Below, piece by piece: positions 42,831 through 51,606 of a stretch of 64,000 nucleotides of DNA (within the stretch, counting starts at the first letter, position 1; each line of letters starts with the position of its first letter). Source of the DNA: CAVVKW01 sp963761705 (GTDB lineage: Bacteria; Verrucomicrobiota; Verrucomicrobiia; Chthoniobacterales; JAATET01). The notes below the pieces were generated by a model that saw only the letters and a list, made by a program, of their open reading frames with translations, did not search any database and was not told the origin of the DNA. A program made the translations under genes and the position numbers. The stretch spans positions 620,001 through 684,000 of the forward strand of contig CAVXHK010000003.1 in the NCBI GenBank assembly GCA_963761705.1, in the 5' to 3' direction.

Positions 42831-43589
42831 CTAAGCCCCGGCGGAGTGAGCGAGGGAAGCTTTGGTGTAGTCGCGGTTGAGCTTGGCGATGAAGGATGCC
42901 GGGATGTGGGCGGGGCAGACGGCTTCGCACTCGTAGTAGTTCGAGCAGTTGCCGAAACCCTCGGCGTCCATCTGGTGGACCATCGCGAGGGTGCGGCGGT
43001 TCTTTTCCGGTTTGCCTTGGGGGAGGAGGTTGAGGTGAGCGCTTTTGGCGCTGACGAAGAGCATGGCCGAGCTGTTCGGGCAGGCGGCGGCGCAGGCTCC
43101 GCAACCGATGCAGGCGGCGGCGTCCATGGCTTCGTCGGCGATCTGCTTCGGGATCGGAACGGCGTTGGCGTCCGGGGCGGAGCCGCTGCGTTCGGAGATG
43201 AAGCCGCCGGCCTGGATGATGCGGTCGAAAGCGGAGCGATCGACGGCGAGGTCTTTCATGACCGGGAAGGAGCCGACGCGGAAAGGTTCGATGTTGATCG
43301 TTTCGCCGTCTCGGAACTTCCGCATGTAGAGCTGGCAGGTGGTGCCGACGCCACGGTCTTTGCCGTGCGGGATACCGTTGATCGTGAGGTTGCACGATCC
43401 GCAGATGCCCTCGCGACAGTCGTGCTCGAAAACGATGGGTTCCTCGTTCTGCTCGATCAGCATCTCGTTGGTGATGTCGAGCATCTCGAGGAACGAGGCC
43501 TCGGGCGGGATGCCTTTGGTTTCGTAGCTCTTGAGTTCGCCGTGGGCGTTTGGTGAGGATTGACGCCAGACTTTGAGGGTAAAATTCAT
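42831..43589 (-). CDS. sdhB: Succinate dehydrogenase/fumarate reductase iron-sulfur subunit
   Basis: 252 residues. The [2Fe-2S] motif is CREGICGSC with a later Cys in GVGTTCQLY. The [4Fe-4S] and [3Fe-4S] clusters are CIGCGACAAACP and CSNYYECEAVCP. It carries electrons from SdhA to the anchor SdhC at the inner membrane. Third gene of sdhCAB, six bases after sdhA. Confidence 0.96.
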   Translation of the reverse strand: MNFTLKVWRQSSPNAHGELKSYETKGIPPEASFLEMLDITNEMLIEQNEEPIVFEHDCREGICGSCNLTINGIPHGKDRGVGTTCQLYMRKFRDGETINIEPFRVGSFPVMKDLAVDRSAFDRIIQAGGFISERSGSAPDANAVPIPKQIADEAMDAAACIGCGACAAACPNSSAMLFVSAKSAHLNLLPQGKPEKNRRTLAMVHQMDAEGFGNCSNYYECEAVCPAHIPASFIAKLNRDYTKASLAHSAGA

Positions 43590-43594
43590 GGGAC

Positions 43595-45511
43595 CTATTT
43601 GTAGCTTCGGGTGGCCGGGTGGACGGTTTCGTAGGTGAGCGGTTCTTTCACCAGCTTGTGGCCGGAGCCGTTGCCGTATTCCCAGGCGCTGACGAACATG
43701 TAGTCGTCGTCGTTGCGGAGGGCTTCGCCTTCGCCGGTTTGGTGTTCGGTTCTAAAATGCCCGCCGCAGCTTTCTTCGCGGGTGAGGGCGTCCAGGCACA
43801 TGAGCTCGCCAAACTCGAGGAAGTCGGCGACGCGACCGGCTTTTTCGAGCGATGAGTTGATCGATTCGCCGGAGCCGAGGACTTTGACGTCCTTGTAAAA
43901 CTGTTCGCGGAGGGCGGGGACTTTTTGGAGTGCTTCTTCCAGGCCGGCTTTGTCGCGGGCCATGCCGCATTTGTCCCAGATGAGGAGGCCGAGTTCGCGG
44001 TGGAAGGAGTCGACGCTGCGGGTGCCTTTGATGTCGAGGAGCTGCTGGACGCGGGCTTGGCATTTGGCCAAGGCTTCGGTGAAGGCGGGGTGGTCGGTGG
44101 TGGCCTTTTCCTTGCCGAACTGGGTCGTGAGGTAGTCGCCGATGGTGTAGGGGATCACGAAGTAACCGTCCGCGAGGCCTTGCATGAGGGCGGAGGCACC
44201 GAGACGGTTGGCGCCGTGGTCGGAGAAATTCGCTTCGCCGAGGACGTGGAGGCCGGGAACGTTCGACATGAGATTGTAGTCCACCCAGAGGCCACCCATC
44301 GTGTAGTGCACCGCGGGATAGATGCGCATCGGGCGCTCGTAAGCGTTTTCGTCGGTAATTTCCGCATACATCTCGAAGAGATTGCCGTATTTCTCGCGGA
44401 TCGTGCGCTCGCCTTGGCGTTTGATCGCGTCGGCGAAGTCGAGGTAGACGCCACGACCGGATGGGCCGACCCCGAGACCGTTGTCGCAGGCTTCCTTGGC
44501 GGAGCGCGAAGAGATGTCGCGGGGAGCGAGGTTGCCGTAGGATGGGTATTTGCGCTCGAGGTAGTAATCGCGGGCTTCCTCGGGAATGTCGGACGGGTTC
44601 TTCCCGGTGTCTTCGGCGTTCTTCGGTACCCAGACTCGTCCGTCGTTGCGGAGCGACTCCGACATGAGGGTCAGCTTGGATTGGTATTCGCCGCTGACCG
44701 GGATGCAGGTCGGGTGGATCTGCGTGTAGCAGGGGTTGGCGAAGAGCGCGCCTTTCTTGTGAGCGCGGTAGGTGGCGGTGACGTTGCAACCTTTCGCGTT
44801 CGTCGAGAGGTAGAAGACGTTGCCGTAGCCGCCGGAGCAGAGGAGGACGGCGTCGCCGGCGTGGGCGGAGATTTTCCCCGTCAGGAGATCGCGAACGATG
44901 ATGCCTTTCGCGTGGCCGTCGACGAGGACGAGGTCGAGCATCTCGGTGCGAGGATGCATCTTGATCTGGCCCTTCGCGACTTGGGCGGACATTTCCTGGT
45001 AGGCTCCGAGGAGGAGTTGCTGGCCGGTCTGGCCGCGGGCGTAGAAAGTGCGGGAAACTTGGGCTCCGCCGAACGAGCGGTTGGCGAGAAGGCCGCCGTA
45101 TTCGCGGGCGAAGGGAACGCCCTGAGCGACGCATTGGTCGATGATCGAGGTGCTGACTTCGGCGAGGCGGTAGACGTTTGCTTCGCGGCTGCGGAAGTCG
45201 CCGCCTTTGATCGTGTCGTAGAAGAGGCGGTAGACGGAGTCGCCGTCGTTTTGGTAGTTCTTCGCGGCATTGATGCCGCCCTGAGCGGCGATGGAGTGGG
45301 CGCGGCGGGCGCTGTCCTGGTAGCAGAAACACTCAACCTGGAAGCCTTGCTCGGCGAGAGTTGCGGCGGAGGAGGCTCCGGCGAGACCAGTGCCGACGAT
45401 GAGAAGCTTGAATTTGCGCTTGTTGTTCGGCGCGATGAGCTTGGCGCTGTTTTTGTAGGTCGTCCACTTGTCGGCGAGTGGGCCTTCGGGGATTTTGGCG
45501 TCGAGGGTCAT
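43595..45511 (-). CDS. sdhA: Succinate dehydrogenase flavoprotein subunit
   Basis: 638 residues. FAD-binding LLIVGTGLAGASSAATL at about 37-53; covalent FAD His in RAHSIAAQGGINAAKNY at about 70-86; active-site MRIYPAVHYTMGGLWVDY and LGEANFSDHGANRLGASAL. Lengths and motifs fit the b558-type (B. subtilis/Bacteroidetes-like) enzyme. It oxidises succinate to fumarate, or the reverse, in the TCA cycle. The intact ligand set indicates a working enzyme. Confidence 0.97.
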   Translation of the reverse strand: MTLDAKIPEGPLADKWTTYKNSAKLIAPNNKRKFKLLIVGTGLAGASSAATLAEQGFQVECFCYQDSARRAHSIAAQGGINAAKNYQNDGDSVYRLFYDTIKGGDFRSREANVYRLAEVSTSIIDQCVAQGVPFAREYGGLLANRSFGGAQVSRTFYARGQTGQQLLLGAYQEMSAQVAKGQIKMHPRTEMLDLVLVDGHAKGIIVRDLLTGKISAHAGDAVLLCSGGYGNVFYLSTNAKGCNVTATYRAHKKGALFANPCYTQIHPTCIPVSGEYQSKLTLMSESLRNDGRVWVPKNAEDTGKNPSDIPEEARDYYLERKYPSYGNLAPRDISSRSAKEACDNGLGVGPSGRGVYLDFADAIKRQGERTIREKYGNLFEMYAEITDENAYERPMRIYPAVHYTMGGLWVDYNLMSNVPGLHVLGEANFSDHGANRLGASALMQGLADGYFVIPYTIGDYLTTQFGKEKATTDHPAFTEALAKCQARVQQLLDIKGTRSVDSFHRELGLLIWDKCGMARDKAGLEEALQKVPALREQFYKDVKVLGSGESINSSLEKAGRVADFLEFGELMCLDALTREESCGGHFRTEHQTGEGEALRNDDDYMFVSAWEYGNGSGHKLVKEPLTYETVHPATRSYK

Positions 45512-45544
45512 GGCGTGTTGAAAATTAACCGCAGATTTCGCGGG

Positions 45545-46342
45545 TTACGCAGAGGGGGTCTCCGGAGCGGGCATGGCCTTGGCCGCCGGGTGGTTTTTTT
45601 CGGTGTAGGCTTTTCCTAGGCCGAAGATGCCGACGGAAGTCGGGATCGCGGAGAAGCCGAGGAAGAGGATCCAGGCGAGCGCCAAGCCGGCTCTTTGGAA
45701 GACGGGGAGGAGGCGACGGTTGGCGAGACCGAGGGTCTGGAAGAGGCTGGAGATGCCGTGGCTGAGGTGAAAGGCGAGAAGGCCCATGGCGACGACGTAG
45801 AAGATCGCGATGAGGGGATGACTGAAGCCAATGGTCACCATGGCGTAGACGTCGTGGACGACGTGACCGTCGGGGAGAGTTGCTTCGAGGGTGCTGTAGG
45901 ACGGGTAGATAATCTGAGCGGTGAAGTGCGCGATGTGGAAGACGACGAAGGCGAGGACGACGATGCCGGTGAGGCGCATCGTGCGGACGAAGATACTCGC
46001 TTGGACGCGGGATTTCACCTCGTAGCCCATTGGCCGCGACTTTTTGTTTTCGACGGTGAGGAGGACGACAAAGAGGATGTGGAGGCTGACGATGGCGAGG
46101 AGGCCGAGGCGGATGACCCAGAGGAAAATCCCGAGGTCCTTGAGATGCATCGCGTAGGCGTTAATGGCGTCGGGACCGAAGAAGAACGTCATGTTTCCCG
46201 CCATGTGACCGAGGACGAAGCCGACGAGAGCGAGTCCGGTGACGGCGACGACGGTTTTCTTCCCGATGGAGGAGAGAAGCCAAGCAATGAGCGGGTTCGC
46301 GGGGCGGCGTTTGGTGGTGGGAGCGGCGGAGGTGATGGCCAT
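45545..46342 (-). CDS. sdhC: Succinate dehydrogenase cytochrome b558 anchor
   Basis: 265 residues with five membrane segments (SSIGKKTVVAVTGLALVGFVLGHMAGN, split: TVVAVTGLALVGFVLGHM; LGLLAIVSLHILFVVLLTV; LTGIVVLAFVVFHIAHF; FYVVAMGLLAFHLSHGISS; LALAWILFLGFSAIPTSVG). Four or more His in these helices (VLGHM, SLHI, VFHIAHF, AFHLSHG) can ligate two b hemes, as in the one-polypeptide b558 family. It links SdhAB to menaquinone. First gene of the operon. Confidence 0.95.
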   Translation of the reverse strand: MAITSAAPTTKRRPANPLIAWLLSSIGKKTVVAVTGLALVGFVLGHMAGNMTFFFGPDAINAYAMHLKDLGIFLWVIRLGLLAIVSLHILFVVLLTVENKKSRPMGYEVKSRVQASIFVRTMRLTGIVVLAFVVFHIAHFTAQIIYPSYSTLEATLPDGHVVHDVYAMVTIGFSHPLIAIFYVVAMGLLAFHLSHGISSLFQTLGLANRRLLPVFQRAGLALAWILFLGFSAIPTSVGIFGLGKAYTEKNHPAAKAMPAPETPSA

Positions 46343-46414
46343 TTGGTAATATTAGATACGCTTATAGCTCAGGGGGCGAGGCGGAAAAGTTCGCCTTCGG
46401 CGTAGGGTGTGGCT

Positions 46415-46431
46415 ACCGGCTGGAAGCCGGT
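46415..46431. repeat. REP-like palindrome ACCGGCTGGAAGCCGGT
   Basis: Identical to 14399-14415, here ending two bases before the stop codon of the PAS-domain gene, between it and sdhC. Confidence 0.88.
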
Positions 46432-46432
46432 A

Positions 46433-47023
46433 CTACGAGAGGCTGGCAGCGATCTCGGGTGGGAGGTCGGTTTTTTGTTCTTCGGCTTGGAAGCCGGTGA
46501 GGGTGCCCTGGTCGTCGTAGGTCGGGGTCACTTGGATCTTGACCCAGTAGGGGGTGCCGTCCTTGTGGTAATTGAGCATCTCGGTGCGGTGCTCGCGGGC
46601 TTCGCGGATCGCGGATCGGAGGGCTTGAATGCAGGCTTGGTTGGTGCCCTTGCCTTGGAGGAGGTGGCCAGGCTTGCGTCCGGCAATTTCTCCGAAGGTG
46701 TAGCCGCAGAGACCGGTAAAGGCGGAGTTGATCCCGGTGACGTAGCCGCAGGTATCGGTCCAGACGCGTGGGGCGACGAGGTCCACAAGGTCGAGGACCC
46801 GGCTTTTCAAGTCATCGGATGGAAGCTCGATCTTCGTGGTCGATGAACTGAGGTTCGTGAGGGTCTCGTTGAGATCGGCGACGGTGCGGGCGAGCGAGGG
46901 ATCGCTGGCGAGTTCGGTCTCGAAATCACGCGACTGGGGGCCTTCGAGTAGGCCCAGAACGTGGAGGCAGGCAGTTTCTTCCTTTTGATTTTCGAACATC
47001 AGCGTGCAATGGATACCATTCAT
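46433..47023 (-). CDS. PAS-domain protein with anti-sigma-like N-terminus
   Basis: 196 residues from the ATG at 47023; a second ATG at 46999 is possible. Residues about 10-60 (CLHVLGLLEGPQSRDFETEL, ASDPSLARTVADLNETL) match the N-terminal ALGxLxxxExxxFExxLAxDP pattern of RskA-type anti-sigma factors. Residues about 95-190 are a PAS domain (VTGINSAFTGLCGYTFGEIAG, LLQGKGTNQACIQALRSAI, NYHKDGTPYWVKIQVTP) with LOV-like layout but Pro-Gly where the photoactive Cys would be. No kinase or output domain follows. It probably binds a small ligand or cofactor and a protein partner. Divergent from hslO by 15 bases, which suggests redox or stress signalling. Confidence 0.72.
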   Translation of the reverse strand: MNGIHCTLMFENQKEETACLHVLGLLEGPQSRDFETELASDPSLARTVADLNETLTNLSSSTTKIELPSDDLKSRVLDLVDLVAPRVWTDTCGYVTGINSAFTGLCGYTFGEIAGRKPGHLLQGKGTNQACIQALRSAIREAREHRTEMLNYHKDGTPYWVKIQVTPTYDDQGTLTGFQAEEQKTDLPPEIAASLS

Positions 47024-47038
47024 TTTTAAGATTAACAA

Positions 47039-47836
47039 GTGAGCGCAGAGGAACCGATCGACGACCGTAGCATTGAAATTAGAACTTATTTTGTCCGGGG
47101 GAGGAACGCCCTCGTAGCTCGGGGAGAGTTTTCCCAGATCTACGTCGATTATTACCTTCACCTGGCTGATTACGCCCAGACCGTTGATCCCGACGCAGCG
47201 GAATACGTAAAAAGTGCACTGACGGCAATCGCGTTGCACGGGGCATCGCGTCCGCGGGCGGACCGGGTGGCATGGACGGTGAACTTCCAGCACCCGCTGC
47301 TCAACGTCTTCGCGGCGGCGGATAATCCGGCCGGGACGGTCGTGGCGACGGTGTTTACAAAAGACGTGAAGCCGGGTCCGAAGGGGCTGTTCTACTCAGA
47401 CGTGGTCCCGGGGCGGGGGGATTTTCGCCGGAGCGTCGTGGATTTCGAAGGCGGTGATTTTTTCGCGGCGGCGGAGCGGTTTTACGAAAACAGCGAGCAA
47501 CGGCTCGGGCGTTTTTTTCACCACTCGGACGACGACTTCGTGTTGGTGGGGGCGCAACCGGATTGCGATCTCGAGTGGCTGGAGAGGCTGACGCCGGACG
47601 CGATCCGGCGGCTGGACGAGGATGAAGAGATGAGTCTATTGGAGCAGCGGTATTTCCGTTTCGAGTGCGGTTGCAATCAGGATCGGATGATGAGTGCGCT
47701 GCTGCCGGTCTTCGGACGGGACGCGGACGAGCTCTTTGGCGAGGAGGCGGTGATCCGGATGGGGTGCCCACGGTGCGGGGCGAAGCACGCGATCACGCGG
47801 GAGGGAATGGAGGCGTTCGCTGCGGCGGAGGTGTGA
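47039..47836 (+). CDS. hslO: Redox-regulated chaperone Hsp33
   Basis: 265 residues from a GTG. The N-terminal part has IRTYFVRGRNALVARGEFSQ and YVDYYLHLADYAQ. The C-terminal redox switch is ECGCNQDRM (CxC) and GCPRCGAKH (CxxC), the zinc-binding cysteines that form disulfides under oxidative stress and activate the holdase. The middle part is shorter and more divergent than E. coli Hsp33. Divergently placed against the PAS gene, and 107 bases before dnaX. Confidence 0.85.
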   Translation: MSAEEPIDDRSIEIRTYFVRGRNALVARGEFSQIYVDYYLHLADYAQTVDPDAAEYVKSALTAIALHGASRPRADRVAWTVNFQHPLLNVFAAADNPAGTVVATVFTKDVKPGPKGLFYSDVVPGRGDFRRSVVDFEGGDFFAAAERFYENSEQRLGRFFHHSDDDFVLVGAQPDCDLEWLERLTPDAIRRLDEDEEMSLLEQRYFRFECGCNQDRMMSALLPVFGRDADELFGEEAVIRMGCPRCGAKHAITREGMEAFAAAEV

Positions 47837-47943
47837 GTTGGCGGCGTTGGGTTTGGTTGGAGAATGAAAATCTTCGTTCCTCGGGCGGCGGGACGCGGCG
47901 ACTTGGCTCGACAGTGAAATTTTGGGTGAGGTAGGGTTGGGGG

Positions 47944-49761
47944 GTGAGTTATCGCGTTTTTGCACGGAAGTATCGCCCGCAGACTTTTGAACAGGTTGTT
48001 GGGCAGGAACACATCACCCGGACGCTGCAGAATGCGATCAAGGCCGAGCGGCTGGCGCAGGCTTATCTTTTCGTCGGGCCGCGGGGGATCGGGAAGACAT
48101 CGACGGCGCGGATTCTCGCCAAGGCGCTGAATTGCGAGCGGGGACCAACGATCGAGCCGTGCGGGGAGTGCGACGCGTGTCGCGAGATCGCCGAGGGGAA
48201 TTCTTTGGACGTGCTCGAGATCGACGGAGCGAGCAACAACTCGGTGGAATCGGTGCGGGAACTGAGGGAGAACGCGGCGTACGCGCCGGCACGGGGGCCT
48301 TACAAGATTTACTTGATCGATGAGGTTCACATGCTGAGCACGGCGGCGTTCAACGCTCTGCTCAAGACTCTGGAGGAGCCGCCTCCTCACGTGAAATTTA
48401 TCTTCGCGACGACGGAGGCGCAAAAGGTGCCGGCGACGATCACGAGCCGGTGTCAACGGTTTGACCTCCGGCGGATTCCGGCGGATCTCATCGCGGCGCA
48501 TCTGCAGGCGATCGCTGAGAACGAGTCGGTGAAATTGGGGGACGAGGCGGCGGCCGCCATTGCGAAAGGGGCCGATGGTGGGTTGCGCGACGCGGAGTCG
48601 ATGCTGGATCAACTCGTAGCGTTCTGTGGGGACGCGATTTCCGAGGAGGATGTGTTGACGGTGTTTGGTTTCACGGCGCGGGAGACGGTGAATGATCTGT
48701 GCGCACGGATGTTCGGGTTGGACGCGGCGGCGGCGTTGGCGCTGGTGGCGGATCAAGCGGATGCGGGGCGGGACCTGTCTCGGTTGTTGAGTGACGTGAT
48801 CGCGCATCTGCGGGATCTGCTTGTGCGGAAGGTTCAGCCGGGCGAAGCGGGTTCGGGAGACGTGGACGCTGAGCAGGCGGAGGGGCTTTCGCAGGATAAG
48901 TTGATTCTGTTGCTCGAGCATTTTGCCGAGACCGAGGGGCGTTTGCGCTGGGCGACGGATAAGCGGCTTTATCTGGACGTGGCGGTGATCAAGGCGGTGC
49001 ACATCCTCGAAGAGACGACGCTGACGGACGTGATCGACGCGCTGGTGGCGATTGGCGAAGGGGGCGAGCCGGTCGAGGCACCGCGGGTGTCGCCGGCGGC
49101 GCGGGAGCAGCTGGCGCAGGCTCGGCATCCGCTGCCGGAACGGACGGTGGTGGCTCGGCGGGAGGTGCCGCTGGCGAAGGAGACGGTCGAGGTGAAGCGG
49201 GAGGTGCCGCGGCCGGAAACGGTGGCGGCGGCAAAGCGTGAGGTTTCGACCGCAGGGCGTGCGGATAGCGCGGACGATGCTGAGATTGCGACTGCGGGGG
49301 ACACCGCAGTCGAGCGAGGCGAGGACGTTCCTCCGGTGACGGGCGATCCGGGTGAGTCCTGGACGAAAGTGGCGGGGGAACTTGCGGCTGAGTCGGTCAT
49401 TCGGTTCAGTTGGCTGGAGAGCGGGGAATTTTCGGGCCTGGACGGGAGCAGGTTTCGGGTGAAGTTCCCGGCCTCGTTGAAGGAAAATACGACGGCGATC
49501 TTCTGGCCCGAGCTGAAGAAAAACGCCGAGGAGCGGTTGACGGCGGCACTCGGTCGACGAGTCGAGTTCGTCTGCGAGTTTTCGTCGGGCATGGCTGCGG
49601 CGAAAGCGCCGTGGGAAGAAGAGCCGGAAGCGCTGGTGGCGCCGGTCGAGGTCAAGACGGAGGACCCGAAGACGGATCCAATGACGGAGTTCCGAAATGA
49701 CCCGCTGATTCGGAAAGCGATTGAAGTCTTCCGGGCAGAAATAGAAGCTCCGGCCTCATGA
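47944..49761 (+). CDS. dnaX: DNA polymerase III gamma/tau subunit
   Basis: 605 residues from a GTG. The start is SYRVFARKYRPQTFEQVVGQEH; Walker A is FVGPRGIGKTSTARI; the zinc module is CERGPTIEPCGECDAC; Walker B/DExx is IYLIDEVHMLS; sensor 1 is FIFATTEAQKVPATITSRCQ. Residues about 395-480 are a charged, repetitive linker (VARREVPLAKETVEVKREVP) before a C-terminal DnaE-binding-like domain. It is the clamp-loader ATPase. No slippery A-run for a programmed gamma frameshift was noticed. The stop overlaps the ebfC start (ATGA). Confidence 0.96.
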   Translation: MSYRVFARKYRPQTFEQVVGQEHITRTLQNAIKAERLAQAYLFVGPRGIGKTSTARILAKALNCERGPTIEPCGECDACREIAEGNSLDVLEIDGASNNSVESVRELRENAAYAPARGPYKIYLIDEVHMLSTAAFNALLKTLEEPPPHVKFIFATTEAQKVPATITSRCQRFDLRRIPADLIAAHLQAIAENESVKLGDEAAAAIAKGADGGLRDAESMLDQLVAFCGDAISEEDVLTVFGFTARETVNDLCARMFGLDAAAALALVADQADAGRDLSRLLSDVIAHLRDLLVRKVQPGEAGSGDVDAEQAEGLSQDKLILLLEHFAETEGRLRWATDKRLYLDVAVIKAVHILEETTLTDVIDALVAIGEGGEPVEAPRVSPAAREQLAQARHPLPERTVVARREVPLAKETVEVKREVPRPETVAAAKREVSTAGRADSADDAEIATAGDTAVERGEDVPPVTGDPGESWTKVAGELAAESVIRFSWLESGEFSGLDGSRFRVKFPASLKENTTAIFWPELKKNAEERLTAALGRRVEFVCEFSSGMAAAKAPWEEEPEALVAPVEVKTEDPKTDPMTEFRNDPLIRKAIEVFRAEIEAPAS

Positions 49762-50072
49762 ATATTCAAAAGATGCTCAAGCAGGCGCAGCAGATGCAGG
49801 AAAAAATGGCGTCGGCGCAGGCGGAACTCGGTGACAAGACGGTGGAATCCAGCGTGGGGGGCGGGAAAGTGACGGTCGTGGCGAATGGTGCTGGAGATGT
49901 GCTTTCGATCAAAATCGATCCGGCGGTGGTGGATCCTGAGGATTGCGAAATGCTCGAGGATTTGGTGTTGAGCGGCGTTCAGCAGGCGATCGGGGAAGCG
50001 AAGGCGATGGCGAGCGAGGAAATGGGGAAGCTGACGGCGGGGATGAACATACCCGGGCTACCGGGGATGTGA
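49758..50072 (+). CDS. ebfC: YbaB/EbfC nucleoid-associated protein
   Basis: 104 residues: NIQKMLKQAQQMQEKMASAQ, VESSVGGGKVTVVANGAGDVLSIKID (quoted as GGGKVTVVANGAGDVLSIKI) and DLVLSGVQQAIGEAKAMASEEM. It matches the tweezer-shaped DNA-binding EbfC/YbaB dimer. The dnaX-ebfC pairing with a 4-base overlap is a conserved arrangement. recR, the usual third gene, is absent here. Confidence 0.95.
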   Translation: MNIQKMLKQAQQMQEKMASAQAELGDKTVESSVGGGKVTVVANGAGDVLSIKIDPAVVDPEDCEMLEDLVLSGVQQAIGEAKAMASEEMGKLTAGMNIPGLPGM

Positions 50073-50082
50073 TTTCCGAGTC

Positions 50083-50108
50083 AGAAGGTCGGAAAGTCGG
50101 AAGGTCTG
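50083..50108. repeat. GGAAGGTC-type micro-repeat after ebfC
   Basis: Three units (AGAAGGTC, GGAAAGTC, GGAAGGTC) in the gap between convergent ebfC and nfeD, related to 1371-1410. Confidence 0.8.
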
Positions 50109-50174
50109 ATTTGAGGCTTCGCCTTTGGGTTGGGTCGGCGAGTGGGAGGTGGCCGCTTCTTGAAGCTCCCTGAA

Positions 50175-51599
50175 TCAGCTTCTTTCGACGAGGATCCGGT
50201 TGGGGGTGGATTCGATGACTCGGATTGAGGTGCCGGTTTCGAGGTATTCGCCGTCGGTGATGACGTCGAGGAGAGCGGCTCCGATCTGGGCTTTGCCGCT
50301 GGGGCGGAGGGTGGATCTGGCGATGCCGGTGTCGCCGACCTTTGCGGCTAGATCGTAGACGTCGCGGGATTGGTGGGTGATCGAAGGGCCGATGGGGTTG
50401 TGGGTCGCGAGGATGAGTCGGCGGAAGACGGGGAGGTCGGGGAGGTAGCGCGCCAGGATGGAGATGATGATGATGGCGAGAATGGTAGTGATGCCGAGAT
50501 TGATCATCGGGGTCACGAAGGCGTCGACGCTCGGGATGACGGGATCGCCGGGGTAGTAGTCGACCATGGCGAAGAGAATGCTTCCCAACATGAGAGCGCT
50601 GCCGACGAGGGAGACGATGATGAAGCCGGGAAAGAAGACGAGCTCGAAGATGACGAGCAGGAGGCCGAGGACGAACACGGCGATGACCTCGAAGCCGGTG
50701 AGGCCGGCGATGCTGTGGCCGACGAAGAAAATGAGGAAGCTGGCGGCGGCGAGGAATCCAGCGACGCCGAAGCCGGGAGTCTTGAATTCCAGGTAGGCCC
50801 CGATGATCCCTCCGAGCAGAAAGAGTGGGGCAAGGGTGGTGATAATCTGCGCGGCGCGCTCGAAGCCACTGGGTTCGATCCGAACGGTCTCGCCCTGCAG
50901 ACCGGCCTTTTCCTTGAGTTCGTCGAGGTCGCTGGCGGTGCCGTCGGCGAGGAGGCGGCGGCCATCGTATTGCCGCATCGCCTCGGTTGCCGTGAGGGTG
51001 AGGAGTTCGTCTTTGGGGCTGATGACGTCGTCGCCGATTTTAAACTCCTTCGTTTCGTCCATGAAGGCGTCGGCCAGGCCGGGGTTGTAGTCGTTGGCTT
51101 CGGCGACGCCCCGGAAGTAGGCGGAATTATAGGACACGACTTTCTTCTTCATCGTTTCCGGAATGTCTTCGCCACCGCCCGAGACGGGCGCGGCGGCCCC
51201 GATGGCGCTGATTGGAGACATGTAGATGTGCTTCGTCGCGAGGGAAATGAGGGCACCAGCTGAACCCGCGTTCGTGTTGACCCACGTGTAAGTCGGGATC
51301 GTGGCTTTGGTGAGGAGTTGGACGATGTCTTGCGTGACGTCGAGGCGGCCTCCCGGGGTGTCCATGTCGAGGACGATGGCGGAGGCTTTGGCGTTCTCGG
51401 CGTCCTTGAGGACGCGGCGGAGGAAGATGAGCTGGGGCTCCGAGATCGCGCCCTCGATGGGGAGGACGACGACCGACCCTTCGGTGATCGTCGGCTCGTC
51501 GGCGGAATACAAATTCGGACAGATGGTCGCGAAGAGAATGAAGAATACGGGGAGGATAGATTTCAATCTGTTCCAGGCTCGGTTATTTTGGCGGGTCAT
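50175..51599 (-). CDS. NfeD-family membrane protease (ClpP-like domain plus OB domain)
   Basis: 474 residues from the ATG at 51599; the upstream 28 codons overlap dnaG and look non-coding. A signal/anchor (LPVFFILFATICPNLYSA) precedes a ClpP-class serine protease domain (VVLPIEGAISEPQ, LDMDTPGGRLD, NTNAGSAGALISLATKHIYM, with the nucleophile Ser in AGSAGA). Then come four membrane segments (about 270-400) and a C-terminal OB fold (GDTGIARSTLRPSGKAQIGA...VIESTPNRILVERS, quoted in parts). This is the long NfeD1b architecture, usually paired with a flotillin/SPFH partner; none is adjacent here. Role: membrane protein quality control. Confidence 0.9.
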   Translation of the reverse strand: MTRQNNRAWNRLKSILPVFFILFATICPNLYSADEPTITEGSVVVLPIEGAISEPQLIFLRRVLKDAENAKASAIVLDMDTPGGRLDVTQDIVQLLTKATIPTYTWVNTNAGSAGALISLATKHIYMSPISAIGAAAPVSGGGEDIPETMKKKVVSYNSAYFRGVAEANDYNPGLADAFMDETKEFKIGDDVISPKDELLTLTATEAMRQYDGRRLLADGTASDLDELKEKAGLQGETVRIEPSGFERAAQIITTLAPLFLLGGIIGAYLEFKTPGFGVAGFLAAASFLIFFVGHSIAGLTGFEVIAVFVLGLLLVIFELVFFPGFIIVSLVGSALMLGSILFAMVDYYPGDPVIPSVDAFVTPMINLGITTILAIIIISILARYLPDLPVFRRLILATHNPIGPSITHQSRDVYDLAAKVGDTGIARSTLRPSGKAQIGAALLDVITDGEYLETGTSIRVIESTPNRILVERS

Positions 51600-51606
51600 G
51601 GGTCGG

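Noticed and set aside
46433..47023. Blue-light LOV photoreceptor
   Set aside because: The GxNCRFLQ Cys is replaced (GRKPGHLLQ), so the flavin adduct cannot form.
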